Source: Taibaiella sp.
GTDB lineage: Bacteria > Bacteroidota > Bacteroidia > Chitinophagales > Chitinophagaceae
Reading direction: 5' to 3'
Assembly (NCBI GenBank): GCA_019454705.1
Contig: JACFNS010000196.1
Location: forward strand, 1-5,553
DNA: 5,553 bases
Shown: in pieces, positions 1-5,553 of the stretch
Layout of the letters: each line of letters begins with the position of its first letter
How positions within the stretch are numbered: position 1 is the stretch's first letter
Notes under the pieces: generated by a model
Databases searched by the model: none
Told to the model about the DNA's origin: nothing
The model's input: only the letters and a program-made list of their open reading frames with translations
Program-made: the position numbers and the translations under genes

Positions 1-292
1 CTGCTCATCCTAAAATCCGGCAAATCCTGATTCAGACATTATTATTCGCATATCCTGCTCATCCTAAAATCCTGCTCATCCTGATTCAGACAATATTATT
101 CGCATATCCTGCTCATCCTAAAATCCGGCAAATCCTGATTCAGACATTATTATTCGCATATCCTGCTCATCCTAAAATCCTGCTCATCCTGATTCAGACA
201 ATATTATTCGCATATCCTGCTCATCCTAAAATCCGGCAAATCCTGATTCAGACATTATTATTCGCATATCCGGCAAATCCTGAATCAGACAA
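1..292. repeat. Tandem array of alternating 54-bp A and B units (108-bp higher-order repeat)
   Basis: Five full 54-bp units lie head to tail: A at 1-54, B at 55-108, A at 109-162, B at 163-216 and A at 217-270, followed by a shortened copy to 292. The three A copies are identical to each other, and so are the two B copies. A and B differ at only four unit positions (19, 22, 23 and 39). The change at 19-23 turns CCGGCAAAT into CCTGCTCAT, so B carries CCTGCTCAT twice. On the minus strand each unit reads as GGAT boxes spaced 9, 8 and 9 nt apart, then a 28-nt segment with an AT-rich stretch and TGTCTGAATCA. There are no unique spacers, so it is not CRISPR, and no transposase or long inverted repeats are present. 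It lies directly downstream of rocD and continues beyond the left edge, so its full copy number is unknown. From memory, the TCTGAATCAGGATT core resembles intergenic repeats seen in many Bacteroidota genomes. I know of no established function. Confidence 0.95.
267..292. repeat. Truncated, diverged terminal copy of the 54-bp repeat
   Basis: After the last full A unit the sequence goes from CATATC straight to CGGCAAATCC. This lacks the 17 nt (CTGCTCATCCTAAAATC) that separate these two blocks in the other A copies. The missing block is flanked by short ATC direct repeats, which fits replication slippage or recombination. The copy also has CTGAATCAG where all five full units have CTGATTCAG. This flips the central base of a 9-bp palindrome, so the core reads as its own reverse complement. 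It ends in GACAA at 292, and the rocD stop codon (TAG on the minus strand) occupies 293-295, so the array touches the coding sequence. Confidence 0.85.
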
Positions 293-1528
293 CTACAAAA
301 CCTCTTTCAGGCTGCGCGAGATAATATCTACGCACTCATCCATCTGCTCCTGTGTAATAACCAGCGGTGGCGCAAACCTTATTTTATCGCCATGCGTTGG
401 CTTGGCCAGCAGGCCGTTTTCCATCATCTTCACACATACTTCCCATGCAGCGTCTTTGTTCGGATGGTCAATAACAATTGCGTTCAGCAAACCTTTGCCA
501 CGTATAATAGAAACATTCGGATGATTGATTTCAGCAAGCCTTTTGCGTAGATAGCTACCCATTACCTCCGCATTTTCAGCCATCTTTTCGTCCTTCAATA
601 CTTGTAGTGATGCGATGGCGACTTTACAGGCCAGCGGGTTACCGCCGTAAGTAGAGCCATGTTCGCCCGGTTTAATAGTCAGCATTATTTCATCATCGGC
701 CAGTACCGCTGATACAGGCATCACACCGGCTGAAAGCGCCTTACCGAGTATCAGTATATCAGGGTGAACATTCTCGTGGTCGCATGCCAGTATCTTACCT
801 GTACGCGCCAGCCCGGTCTGTATCTCGTCTGCTATAAATAATACATTTGCTTCTTTGCATATAGCATATGCTTTAGACAGATAGCCTTCGTCCGGTACAT
901 CTACACCTGCCTCACCTTGTATTGGCTCCACCAGGAAACCAACTACATTCTTATCCTGTAATGCTTTTTCGAGCGCCTTTGTATCGTTGTATGGAATTAC
1001 CTCGTAACCCGGAGTATATGGTCCGAAGTCTTTATTAGCTTCAGGATCGGTACTGAAGGAAATTATATTGATAGTGCGTCCGTGAAAGTTATTTTCACAT
1101 ACTATCACTTTTGCCTTGTTGTCTTCTACACCTTTCACACGGTAGCCCCAGTGGCGAGCCAGTTTCAACGCAGTTTCCACCGCTTCTGCGCCGGTATTCA
1201 TCGGCAGCACTTTATCGTAGCCGAAATATTTAGTAATATATTCTGCAAATTCGCCTAATGCATCGCTATGAAAAGCGCGTGATGTCAAAGTAAGTTTTTC
1301 AGCCTGCTCGTAAAAGGCTTTCATCACTTTGGGATGGCGGTGCCCCTGGTTGAGTGCGGAGTATCCTGAAAGGAAGTCATAGTAACGTTTGCCATCAACA
1401 TCCCATACATACACCCCCTCTCCTTTTGTCAGCATTACGGGCAACGGGTGGTAATTATGCGCACCGTATTTACTTTCGCGTTCTAATAGCCTCTGTGTCT
1501 CTTTCGAAGTATTTACTGTATTCATCAT
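293..1528 (-). CDS. rocD: Ornithine aminotransferase (ornithine--oxo-acid transaminase), PLP-dependent
   Basis: Cytosolic fold-type I (class III) aminotransferase. It moves the delta-amino group of ornithine to 2-oxoglutarate, giving glutamate-5-semialdehyde (in equilibrium with pyrroline-5-carboxylate) and glutamate, and so links arginine/ornithine to proline and glutamate. The protein has 411 residues from the ATG at 1528, normal for the family, and closely follows animal and Bacillus OAT throughout. Visible motifs in this numbering: [11 protein letters not shown] near residue 21 (substrate-contact Tyr26), NTGAEA at 111-116, FHGRT with Arg151, [10 protein letters not shown] with Glu206, IADEIQTG with Asp234 (pyridine-N contact) and Gln237, LGKALSAG with the Schiff-base Lys263, and GSTYGGNPL near 291. 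The frame also opens from a TTG at 1537, but the ATG pair at 1528 and 1525 is preferred. The gene begins 11 nt after the K+ channel stop and ends against the repeat array. All key residues are intact. The function is very likely; use in arginine breakdown rather than proline synthesis is inference. Confidence 0.97.
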   Translation of the reverse strand: MMNTVNTSKETQRLLERESKYGAHNYHPLPVMLTKGEGVYVWDVDGKRYYDFLSGYSALNQGHRHPKVMKAFYEQAEKLTLTSRAFHSDALGEFAEYITKYFGYDKVLPMNTGAEAVETALKLARHWGYRVKGVEDNKAKVIVCENNFHGRTINIISFSTDPEANKDFGPYTPGYEVIPYNDTKALEKALQDKNVVGFLVEPIQGEAGVDVPDEGYLSKAYAICKEANVLFIADEIQTGLARTGKILACDHENVHPDILILGKALSAGVMPVSAVLADDEIMLTIKPGEHGSTYGGNPLACKVAIASLQVLKDEKMAENAEVMGSYLRKRLAEINHPNVSIIRGKGLLNAIVIDHPNKDAAWEVCVKMMENGLLAKPTHGDKIRFAPPLVITQEQMDECVDIISRSLKEVL

Positions 1529-1534
1529 AATACG

Positions 1535-1542
1535 CAAAGTTA
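1535..1542 (-). promoter_or_regulatory. Possible Bacteroidota -7 promoter element before rocD (weak)
   Basis: On the minus strand the bases read TAACTTTG, an exact match to the TAnnTTTG -7 consensus known for the primary sigma factor of Bacteroidota. It overlaps the TAA stop of the K+ channel gene and lies 6 nt before the rocD ATG at 1528. No TTG-type -33 box is visible at the usual spacing upstream, and a start from here would leave almost no leader. It could give rocD its own promoter with a leaderless transcript, or it may be a chance match in a 4-base-constrained motif. Confidence 0.25.
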
Positions 1543-2529
1543 AGGAATATTATAGGAACGCTCCGGCTCGGGCACTGCAGCGGGCTCATACAGGTTCAGC
1601 TTATCCAGCTCTAACACAGTGGTGCTGCCGTCTTCAGAACTATAGAAAGCAGGCAGGAATTTTGCACCGTACACCATCTCTGCTTCTGTATATGATGATC
1701 GTTGTTGCACATTATTGGAAAACTGGTCGTCGAAACCACGGATGTGGTACATGATTTCAAAATCAGACTGCAACAACTCTTCTTTACCCATTTCATAAAA
1801 CGGGCTGTCTTCGTTGATAAGATGTACAAGAGTCCAACTAAGCGCTAATGATGTTATCCTGTCAATCTCCAGCTTGGGGGTAAAGAACTTAGATACCTTT
1901 TTGCCATTCTCCGTTACACGCAGTGCAACAGTCATCTTGGCCTCTACATCTGTGATATGATTATTTTTGTACGAGGCTAAGCGTATCATCAGCGCCCTAT
2001 ATCCTTTATGGGGGGCAACAATAATGTTTTCGCTAAACTTCAGGTACGCTTTCGGCAAAGTGAATCGCCCGTACAGCAAACCTGTAACCATAGCAAAGGA
2101 AAGGATACCCACAAACGATTCTATTGCTGCTACTATATTGGCACTCAATCCTACAGGGCTGATGTGCCCGTAGCCAACGGTAGTCAATGTTTGCGAACTG
2201 AAGAAGAAAGCCTGCTGAAAACCATTGCTCAGGTCATTATTGTCTCCCACAATACCCTGCAGGTTTTCTACACCTACTATAATATATAGAAAGGCGAAAA
2301 AGACGTTGGTAACAGCATAAAACAAAAGGACTGATAGCAGGAACTTCCAGCTCTTCATACGTATCAATGTATGAAACAGGCTGATTTGCTCCCAGAATGG
2401 CAAACCTGTTTTGCGCAGGTTCAGGGTACCGTCTTTGTTGATCAGGCGCGCGCCCCTTACACCACTGGTGTTGCTGAAACCGGTGTTGTCAACCGTATTC
2501 GTTTTATTTCTGCGAAACCGATCTGCCAT
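1540..2529 (-). CDS. Prokaryotic inward-rectifier potassium channel (KirBac family)
   Basis: Inner-membrane K+ channel subunit, expected to form a tetramer that passes K+ under control of a cytoplasmic domain. It has 329 residues, in the usual KirBac range. A polar N-terminal tail (1-45) leads to an amphipathic slide helix (about 46-58), outer helix TM1 (about 61-86), a pore helix and the selectivity filter TVGYG at 117-121 inside [12 protein letters not shown], then inner helix TM2 (about 129-153) with Glu137. The linker [12 protein letters not shown] is the conserved TM2-to-cytoplasmic-domain joint. The rest is an immunoglobulin-like Kir C-terminal domain with [17 protein letters not shown] (236-252), [18 protein letters not shown] (263-280) and YGAKF (287-291). 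About 30 extra residues rich in Glu and Pro end the chain. The ATG at 2529 is preceded by an A-rich run. The next Met (58) would remove the slide helix. The gene overlaps the flippase end by 26 nt. Family call near certain; physiological role unknown. Confidence 0.96.
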   Translation of the reverse strand: MADRFRRNKTNTVDNTGFSNTSGVRGARLINKDGTLNLRKTGLPFWEQISLFHTLIRMKSWKFLLSVLLFYAVTNVFFAFLYIIVGVENLQGIVGDNNDLSNGFQQAFFFSSQTLTTVGYGHISPVGLSANIVAAIESFVGILSFAMVTGLLYGRFTLPKAYLKFSENIIVAPHKGYRALMIRLASYKNNHITDVEAKMTVALRVTENGKKVSKFFTPKLEIDRITSLALSWTLVHLINEDSPFYEMGKEELLQSDFEIMYHIRGFDDQFSNNVQQRSSYTEAEMVYGAKFLPAFYSSEDGSTTVLELDKLNLYEPAAVPEPERSYNIP

Positions 2530-3958
2530 ATGTTTTTTTAGACGCTTTGAATTCTATGGCCAGTGACACCAATAAGGTAACCACCAGTACAAGGCTACCT
2601 AAAAATAATACAATTGCATCGCTAAATAATGAATCGAGCAAATAATGAATAATGATAAACAATAAACCAAAAGCTATGAGCTTTACCGACCAGTTGACAA
2701 GAGGTATAATGTTATAGACCTTGGTATTCAGTACCCTTGCTGTGTGGTGCAGGTAATAGACACCCTGTATATAACTGCTGATAACAAAACTCAAAGCAAT
2801 ACCTGTGAGCCCTAACCACTGATACAGAGGGTACATCAGCGCACAAGCTACCAGCAAATCCAGCAAAGCGCCTATGTTAATGATACGTCCCTTATGCCTG
2901 TTTTGCAGTATCGATGTGAAGTTATATGCACGAAGCGGCACTATAAAAACTGTTACAGCGAATATGGGTATGGAGTCCGCATACTTTATCGTCAGCAGTA
3001 CATGAAACAACTCCTCCCTGAACAGGAAGAGAAAAAAGAACAAGGGAAACACTACTGCGGACAATATCCTGGCCGTTTGGTTGGCTACCAGTATGGCAGA
3101 TGGGTTATCGTCTTTCTTCTCACCCGATGCCAGTTGCAACAACGCTGCACTGCTGACCGCGCCCAGCAACAACGGCAGGAAAGGTATGTCGTAGGTACCA
3201 TTGAAGTACATGGCAGACACACCGGCTGTAAACAATATGGAAATGATAAACTTATCTATCCAGGTAAACACGCGCTGCAATACGTCGTAGATGCCAATGT
3301 GCAGCCACAAAGAGCGGATATCAGTTTTTGTATATTTCTGTGCGGCAGGCGATGTCTGCGTTTTTGTAAATGAAGCGGAGCTTATTCCGGTAACCAACAG
3401 TTTCAGCCCTATCGGCAACAGGAGGTACAGGAATAAACTTTCTACACTATAGGCACCTGTAAGCACCCCATAATGCAACAACAGGAAAGCTGCAGTATAC
3501 AACAAGTTCACCCACAGCAACAGGCTGAATTTACGGGCCACTATCAGCAATGTTTCTGATATAACATTGAGGCAATGCAGCAGAAAAAACAGGAATGCTA
3601 TATATACATGCATGCCCGCAGTAGCATGATGTAAAAAAGCGAATGACGCTGCTACCGCAATCATCCATAACATAATGGCTATGTAATGCCCTGACCTCAA
3701 GGTAGTAAAGAGATACCTGATAAATTCCGGAGTATATGTGAGCAGAAATGCCGGGATGCCCAAGGTCGCCAAGGCACTTAATAAATAAAGCCGCACCCAG
3801 AAGTTCTGGTAACTGCCGTACAGTTCTTCGCTTGTATAACGAGAGAATACAATGACCACTATCAATGCAGCCAAGGAGGGGAAGAACCTTATCAGGAAGA
3901 TGAGGAACGAATTACCGATCACGGTATTGCTATTCTCTGCTCTTTGCAAAAGCTTCAC
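2504..3958 (-). CDS. Wzx/MATE-type polysaccharide (lipid-linked oligosaccharide) flippase, multi-pass membrane protein
   Basis: The 484-residue, strongly hydrophobic protein has roughly 12-14 predicted membrane helices, for example near 16-39, 55-75, 91-111, 117-141, 146-165, 173-192, 237-253, 258-276, 299-316, 329-345, 362-380, 384-402, 423-442 and 447-467. Length, the opening pattern NSFLIFLIRFFPSLAALI followed by FSRYTSEELYGSYQNFW, and the two-half layout fit polysaccharide-export proteins of the MOP superfamily, which flip undecaprenyl-linked sugars across the inner membrane. The middle (about 195-225) is a polar cytoplasmic loop, and the tail (471-484) is basic. The GTG at 3958 is the longest start and overlaps the acyltransferase by 29 nt. 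An alternative GTG at 3922 (Val13) would begin 7 nt past that gene's stop. Neither has a clear ribosome-binding site. The neighbouring acyltransferase and YfhO-family genes support a glycan role. The substrate cannot be read from the sequence, and another MOP exporter type is possible. Confidence 0.88.
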   Translation of the reverse strand: MKLLQRAENSNTVIGNSFLIFLIRFFPSLAALIVVIVFSRYTSEELYGSYQNFWVRLYLLSALATLGIPAFLLTYTPEFIRYLFTTLRSGHYIAIMLWMIAVAASFAFLHHATAGMHVYIAFLFFLLHCLNVISETLLIVARKFSLLLWVNLLYTAAFLLLHYGVLTGAYSVESLFLYLLLPIGLKLLVTGISSASFTKTQTSPAAQKYTKTDIRSLWLHIGIYDVLQRVFTWIDKFIISILFTAGVSAMYFNGTYDIPFLPLLLGAVSSAALLQLASGEKKDDNPSAILVANQTARILSAVVFPLFFFLFLFREELFHVLLTIKYADSIPIFAVTVFIVPLRAYNFTSILQNRHKGRIINIGALLDLLVACALMYPLYQWLGLTGIALSFVISSYIQGVYYLHHTARVLNTKVYNIIPLVNWSVKLIAFGLLFIIIHYLLDSLFSDAIVLFLGSLVLVVTLLVSLAIEFKASKKTYGRSVSQK

Positions 3959-4463
3959 AATCAGCTTTGTTTAGTTCTTTGATGATGACAGCGGGGTTGC
4001 CTGCAATTACACAATAACCCGGGAAACTCTTTGTAACAACAGCTCCTGCACCAACAATGGTGAAATCTCCCAACGCCACCCCGGGCAATACAATCGCACC
4101 CATACCCAGCCAGCAAAACCGCCCTATATCAATAGGTGGAGCATCTGATGCCAGGCTGTTATTCACAAAATCATGATTAGCGGAAATGATACCCACATTC
4201 GGCCCCAGGTTGGTATAATCGCCGATGATTACACCATTCTGTGCATTGATATATACACAGGGTGAATCACCCGGAAAGGTTTCCTTTCCAATCTTCATCT
4301 TATGTGCATTGTGTATAGTAGCGGTATGGTGTACAGGCCATTTCACCCCGGCGTTCTGCCTGAATATCTTCCTGAACAGGAAATCTGTTATGTAAAAACC
4401 TGCGCTGTATTCTCTGCGCATACCAAACAGTTTCCTGACGATATTTGACGACCCGTTGTCCAT
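3930..4463 (-). CDS. Left-handed beta-helix (hexapeptide-repeat) acyltransferase, probable O-acetyltransferase
   Basis: The protein has 177 residues from the ATG at 4463. A mainly polar and basic N-terminal part (1-50) has no signal peptide. From about 55 to 160 it shows hexapeptide-repeat turns typical of the LbH fold: GVIIGDYTNLGPNVGI (77-92), then a loop with NHDF carrying the likely catalytic His97, then IDIGRFCWLG (111-120), AIVLPGVALGDF and IVGAGAVVTKSF. It closes with the family signature CVIAGNPAVIIKEL (151-164). Such enzymes act as cytosolic trimers and move an acetyl (or other acyl) group from the CoA thioester to a sugar hydroxyl or amine. A GTG at 4487 extends the frame by 8 residues but would overlap the YfhO-family gene by 20 nt. 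The ATG lies 4 nt after that gene's stop and is the better start. Next to a flippase, the likely target is a cell-surface glycan precursor. Acceptor and acyl donor are not determinable here. Confidence 0.9.
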   Translation of the reverse strand: MDNGSSNIVRKLFGMRREYSAGFYITDFLFRKIFRQNAGVKWPVHHTATIHNAHKMKIGKETFPGDSPCVYINAQNGVIIGDYTNLGPNVGIISANHDFVNNSLASDAPPIDIGRFCWLGMGAIVLPGVALGDFTIVGAGAVVTKSFPGYCVIAGNPAVIIKELNKADCEAFAKSRE

Positions 4464-4467
4464 CAGT

Positions 4468-5553
4468 TTATGCGGGCTTTTTACCACCCTTAACCGCCAT
4501 GAATATAGAACCTGCAGCCGCTAATATCAGCAACAAGCTGGACACCATGGCAACCTTGTCACCAGTGTAAAACTTCTCCGGATGGAACTTGAACTCAATT
4601 TTATGTTCACCGGCAGGTATTTTTAATGCACGCAGCAGGTAATTGGCACGGTATATAGGTGCTTCCGTGCCATCTATGTACGCCTTCCAGCCAAATGGAT
4701 AATAAATATCAGAGAATACCGCAAAACCATCTTTGCCGTTGTTAGACACATAGCTGATATTGTTCAAACCATATTCAGCCAGCTTTACATAGGCTGCACT
4801 GTCCTTGCCTGGTTGAAAACCATTCAAATCATTCTTATAGGTAGAACGCAATACTGCCGTTTGCTTAGGATTAAACTCCTGCATGCTCGTATCCGGCTGT
4901 TCACCAATATTACCTGCTTTCAATGCCAACATCTCATTATCAGCAGTTTCTTCCCATTGTATATTGTTTACAAACCATGCATTACCGCAAGCCTCACCAT
5001 TGGGTATAGCTACAGGCTGGCCATTTGCACCTTGTGGCGAAATAATATATTTAGTGTTCAGCATGTTCAGCACCTGGCGATTGAAACCGGCACGCATGTG
5101 GATGTCTATCAGGTCCTGGTATACTTCCATCTTTGCAGGGCTATAGCCACCGACACATTTATGGTGCGCCGCCTGCATGGCGTTGTTAAACGGATCAACT
5201 GACAAATCGAGTACACGGTAATACGGGTCGGGGTCTTGTTTAATTTGCATATCTACCGGTCTTGGGGTGAACTGTGCTTCATACTGCTCAGGATCAATGT
5301 AGTTTTCTTCGCCCAGGTAGCGCGTATCTATTTTTACCAGGTCGATGGCTACAAGCGCCGCTATACCTATCACAGCATACTGGCCTTTAATTTTATCCTT
5401 GCTATATGCCCACAACAAACCCACCGCTAAAGCAATAAATACTGCGCTGAGTATGCCGGAATTCATGGCCATATCCGCCCTGTCCGACTGTACTGCACTC
5501 ATCACCTTATTGGTAGCCTCTTCATTCTTGAACGATTGCATCAACTGTTCTTT
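4468..5553 (-). CDS. YfhO-family membrane protein, C-terminal part (5' end beyond the right edge)
   Basis: The frame is open from the right edge to the TAA at 4468-4470, giving 361 visible residues. The full family protein in Bacteroidota is usually about 800 residues, so this is roughly the last 45%, and the TTG at 5544 is an internal codon rather than a start. Visible parts: a soluble stretch (1-30), two membrane helices (about 33-50 and 57-73), a long extracytoplasmic domain (about 75-330), and a last helix (about 334-354) with a basic tail, KGGKKP. Family hallmarks include DPYYRVLDLS (109-118), NMLNTKYII (163-171), NAWFVNNIQW (191-200) and, before the last helix, YYPFGWKAYIDG, NYLLRALKIPAGEH and IEFKFHP. 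In Bacillus, YfhO is tied to glycosylation of lipoteichoic acid. In Bacteroidota the exact role is unknown, though the fold resembles polyprenol-sugar-dependent glycosyltransferases. The downstream acyltransferase and flippase fit a glycan role. No frame break is seen. Confidence 0.9.
   Translation of the reverse strand, partial: KEQLMQSFKNEEATNKVMSAVQSDRADMAMNSGILSAVFIALAVGLLWAYSKDKIKGQYAVIGIAALVAIDLVKIDTRYLGEENYIDPEQYEAQFTPRPVDMQIKQDPDPYYRVLDLSVDPFNNAMQAAHHKCVGGYSPAKMEVYQDLIDIHMRAGFNRQVLNMLNTKYIISPQGANGQPVAIPNGEACGNAWFVNNIQWEETADNEMLALKAGNIGEQPDTSMQEFNPKQTAVLRSTYKNDLNGFQPGKDSAAYVKLAEYGLNNISYVSNNGKDGFAVFSDIYYPFGWKAYIDGTEAPIYRANYLLRALKIPAGEHKIEFKFHPEKFYTGDKVAMVSSLLLILAAAGSIFMAVKGGKKPA

Larger units (their letters stand above)
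293..5553 (-). other. Probable single five-gene transcription unit (glycan module, K+ channel, rocD)
   Basis: All five genes share one strand and are packed with a 4-nt gap (4464-4467), a 29-nt overlap (3930-3958, with the flippase GTG taken as start), a 26-nt overlap (2504-2529) and an 11-nt gap (1529-1539). No terminator-like hairpin with a T tract is visible between them, and there is no room for full promoters outside coding sequence. This suggests one polycistronic message from a promoter to the right of the window, possibly with translational coupling at the overlaps. The grouping is inferred from spacing only; an internal promoter for rocD is possible. Confidence 0.6.

Noticed and set aside
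1..292. CRISPR array
   Set aside because: Units are contiguous 54-bp copies with no variable spacers, and the A/B differences are fixed and alternating. No cas-like gene is present.
1..300. Intrinsic terminator after rocD
   Set aside because: I found no GC-rich hairpin followed by a T run on the minus strand. The only palindrome is the short CTGAnTCAG, with 4-bp arms.
1543..1560. TATAAT-like sequence before rocD (minus strand) as a sigma-70 -10 box
   Set aside because: It encodes the Tyr-Asn end of the K+ channel, has no matching -35 element, and the enteric consensus is not the usual one in Bacteroidota.
1967..2289. Two overlapping plus-strand frames of 68 and 93 codons
   Set aside because: They are antisense to the K+ channel pore region, conflict with each other and show no protein-like features.
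2894..3373. 159-codon plus-strand open frame
   Set aside because: It lies entirely antisense inside the well-supported flippase gene, and its Cys/Gln/Arg-rich translation resembles no protein family. It is a shadow of the real gene.
4464..4487. GTG at 4487 as start of the acyltransferase gene
   Set aside because: It would add eight residues that overlap the YfhO-family coding end. The ATG at 4463 sits 4 nt after that stop and gives the expected family length.
4813..5202. 129-codon and 87-codon plus-strand open frames
   Set aside because: Both are antisense to the YfhO-family coding sequence, which has clear family motifs, and have no recognizable domains or start context.

Overview
The window looks like a chromosomal fragment from a member of the Bacteroidota, probably near Chitinophagaceae or Sphingobacteriales. 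This rests on protein style (a YfhO-family C-terminus, a Kir channel and an animal-like ornithine aminotransferase), on A-rich leaders without Shine-Dalgarno sequences, and on a repeat family built on TCTGAATCAGGAT. The lineage is inferred from memory of such sequences, not from a search.

Layout: all five protein genes lie on the minus strand, so transcription runs from the right edge to the left. In transcription order they are: the C-terminal 361 residues of a YfhO-family membrane protein, whose N-terminus lies beyond the right edge (4468-5553); a left-handed beta-helix acyltransferase (3930-4463); a Wzx/MATE-type polysaccharide flippase (2504-3958); a prokaryotic inward-rectifier K+ channel (1540-2529); and ornithine aminotransferase, rocD (293-1528). 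Boundaries are extremely tight: a 4-nt gap, a 29-nt overlap, a 26-nt overlap and an 11-nt gap. They look like one transcription unit whose main promoter is outside the window. No gene-free stretch between genes exceeds 11 nt.

The first three genes make sense together as a surface-glycan module: a YfhO-type protein for glycan or lipid-linked sugar handling, an O-acyltransferase and a lipid-linked oligosaccharide flippase. The K+ channel and rocD have no obvious tie to that pathway. They may simply share the transcript.

Positions 1-292 carry no gene. They hold a highly ordered tandem array of 54-bp units of two types (A and B) alternating A-B-A-B-A, which makes a 108-bp higher-order repeat. 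It ends in a shortened, altered copy that stops exactly at the base before the rocD stop codon. Same-type copies are identical, and the array runs off the left edge. This is the most unusual element here. I see no tRNA, rRNA, CRISPR, insertion sequence or convincing intrinsic terminator.
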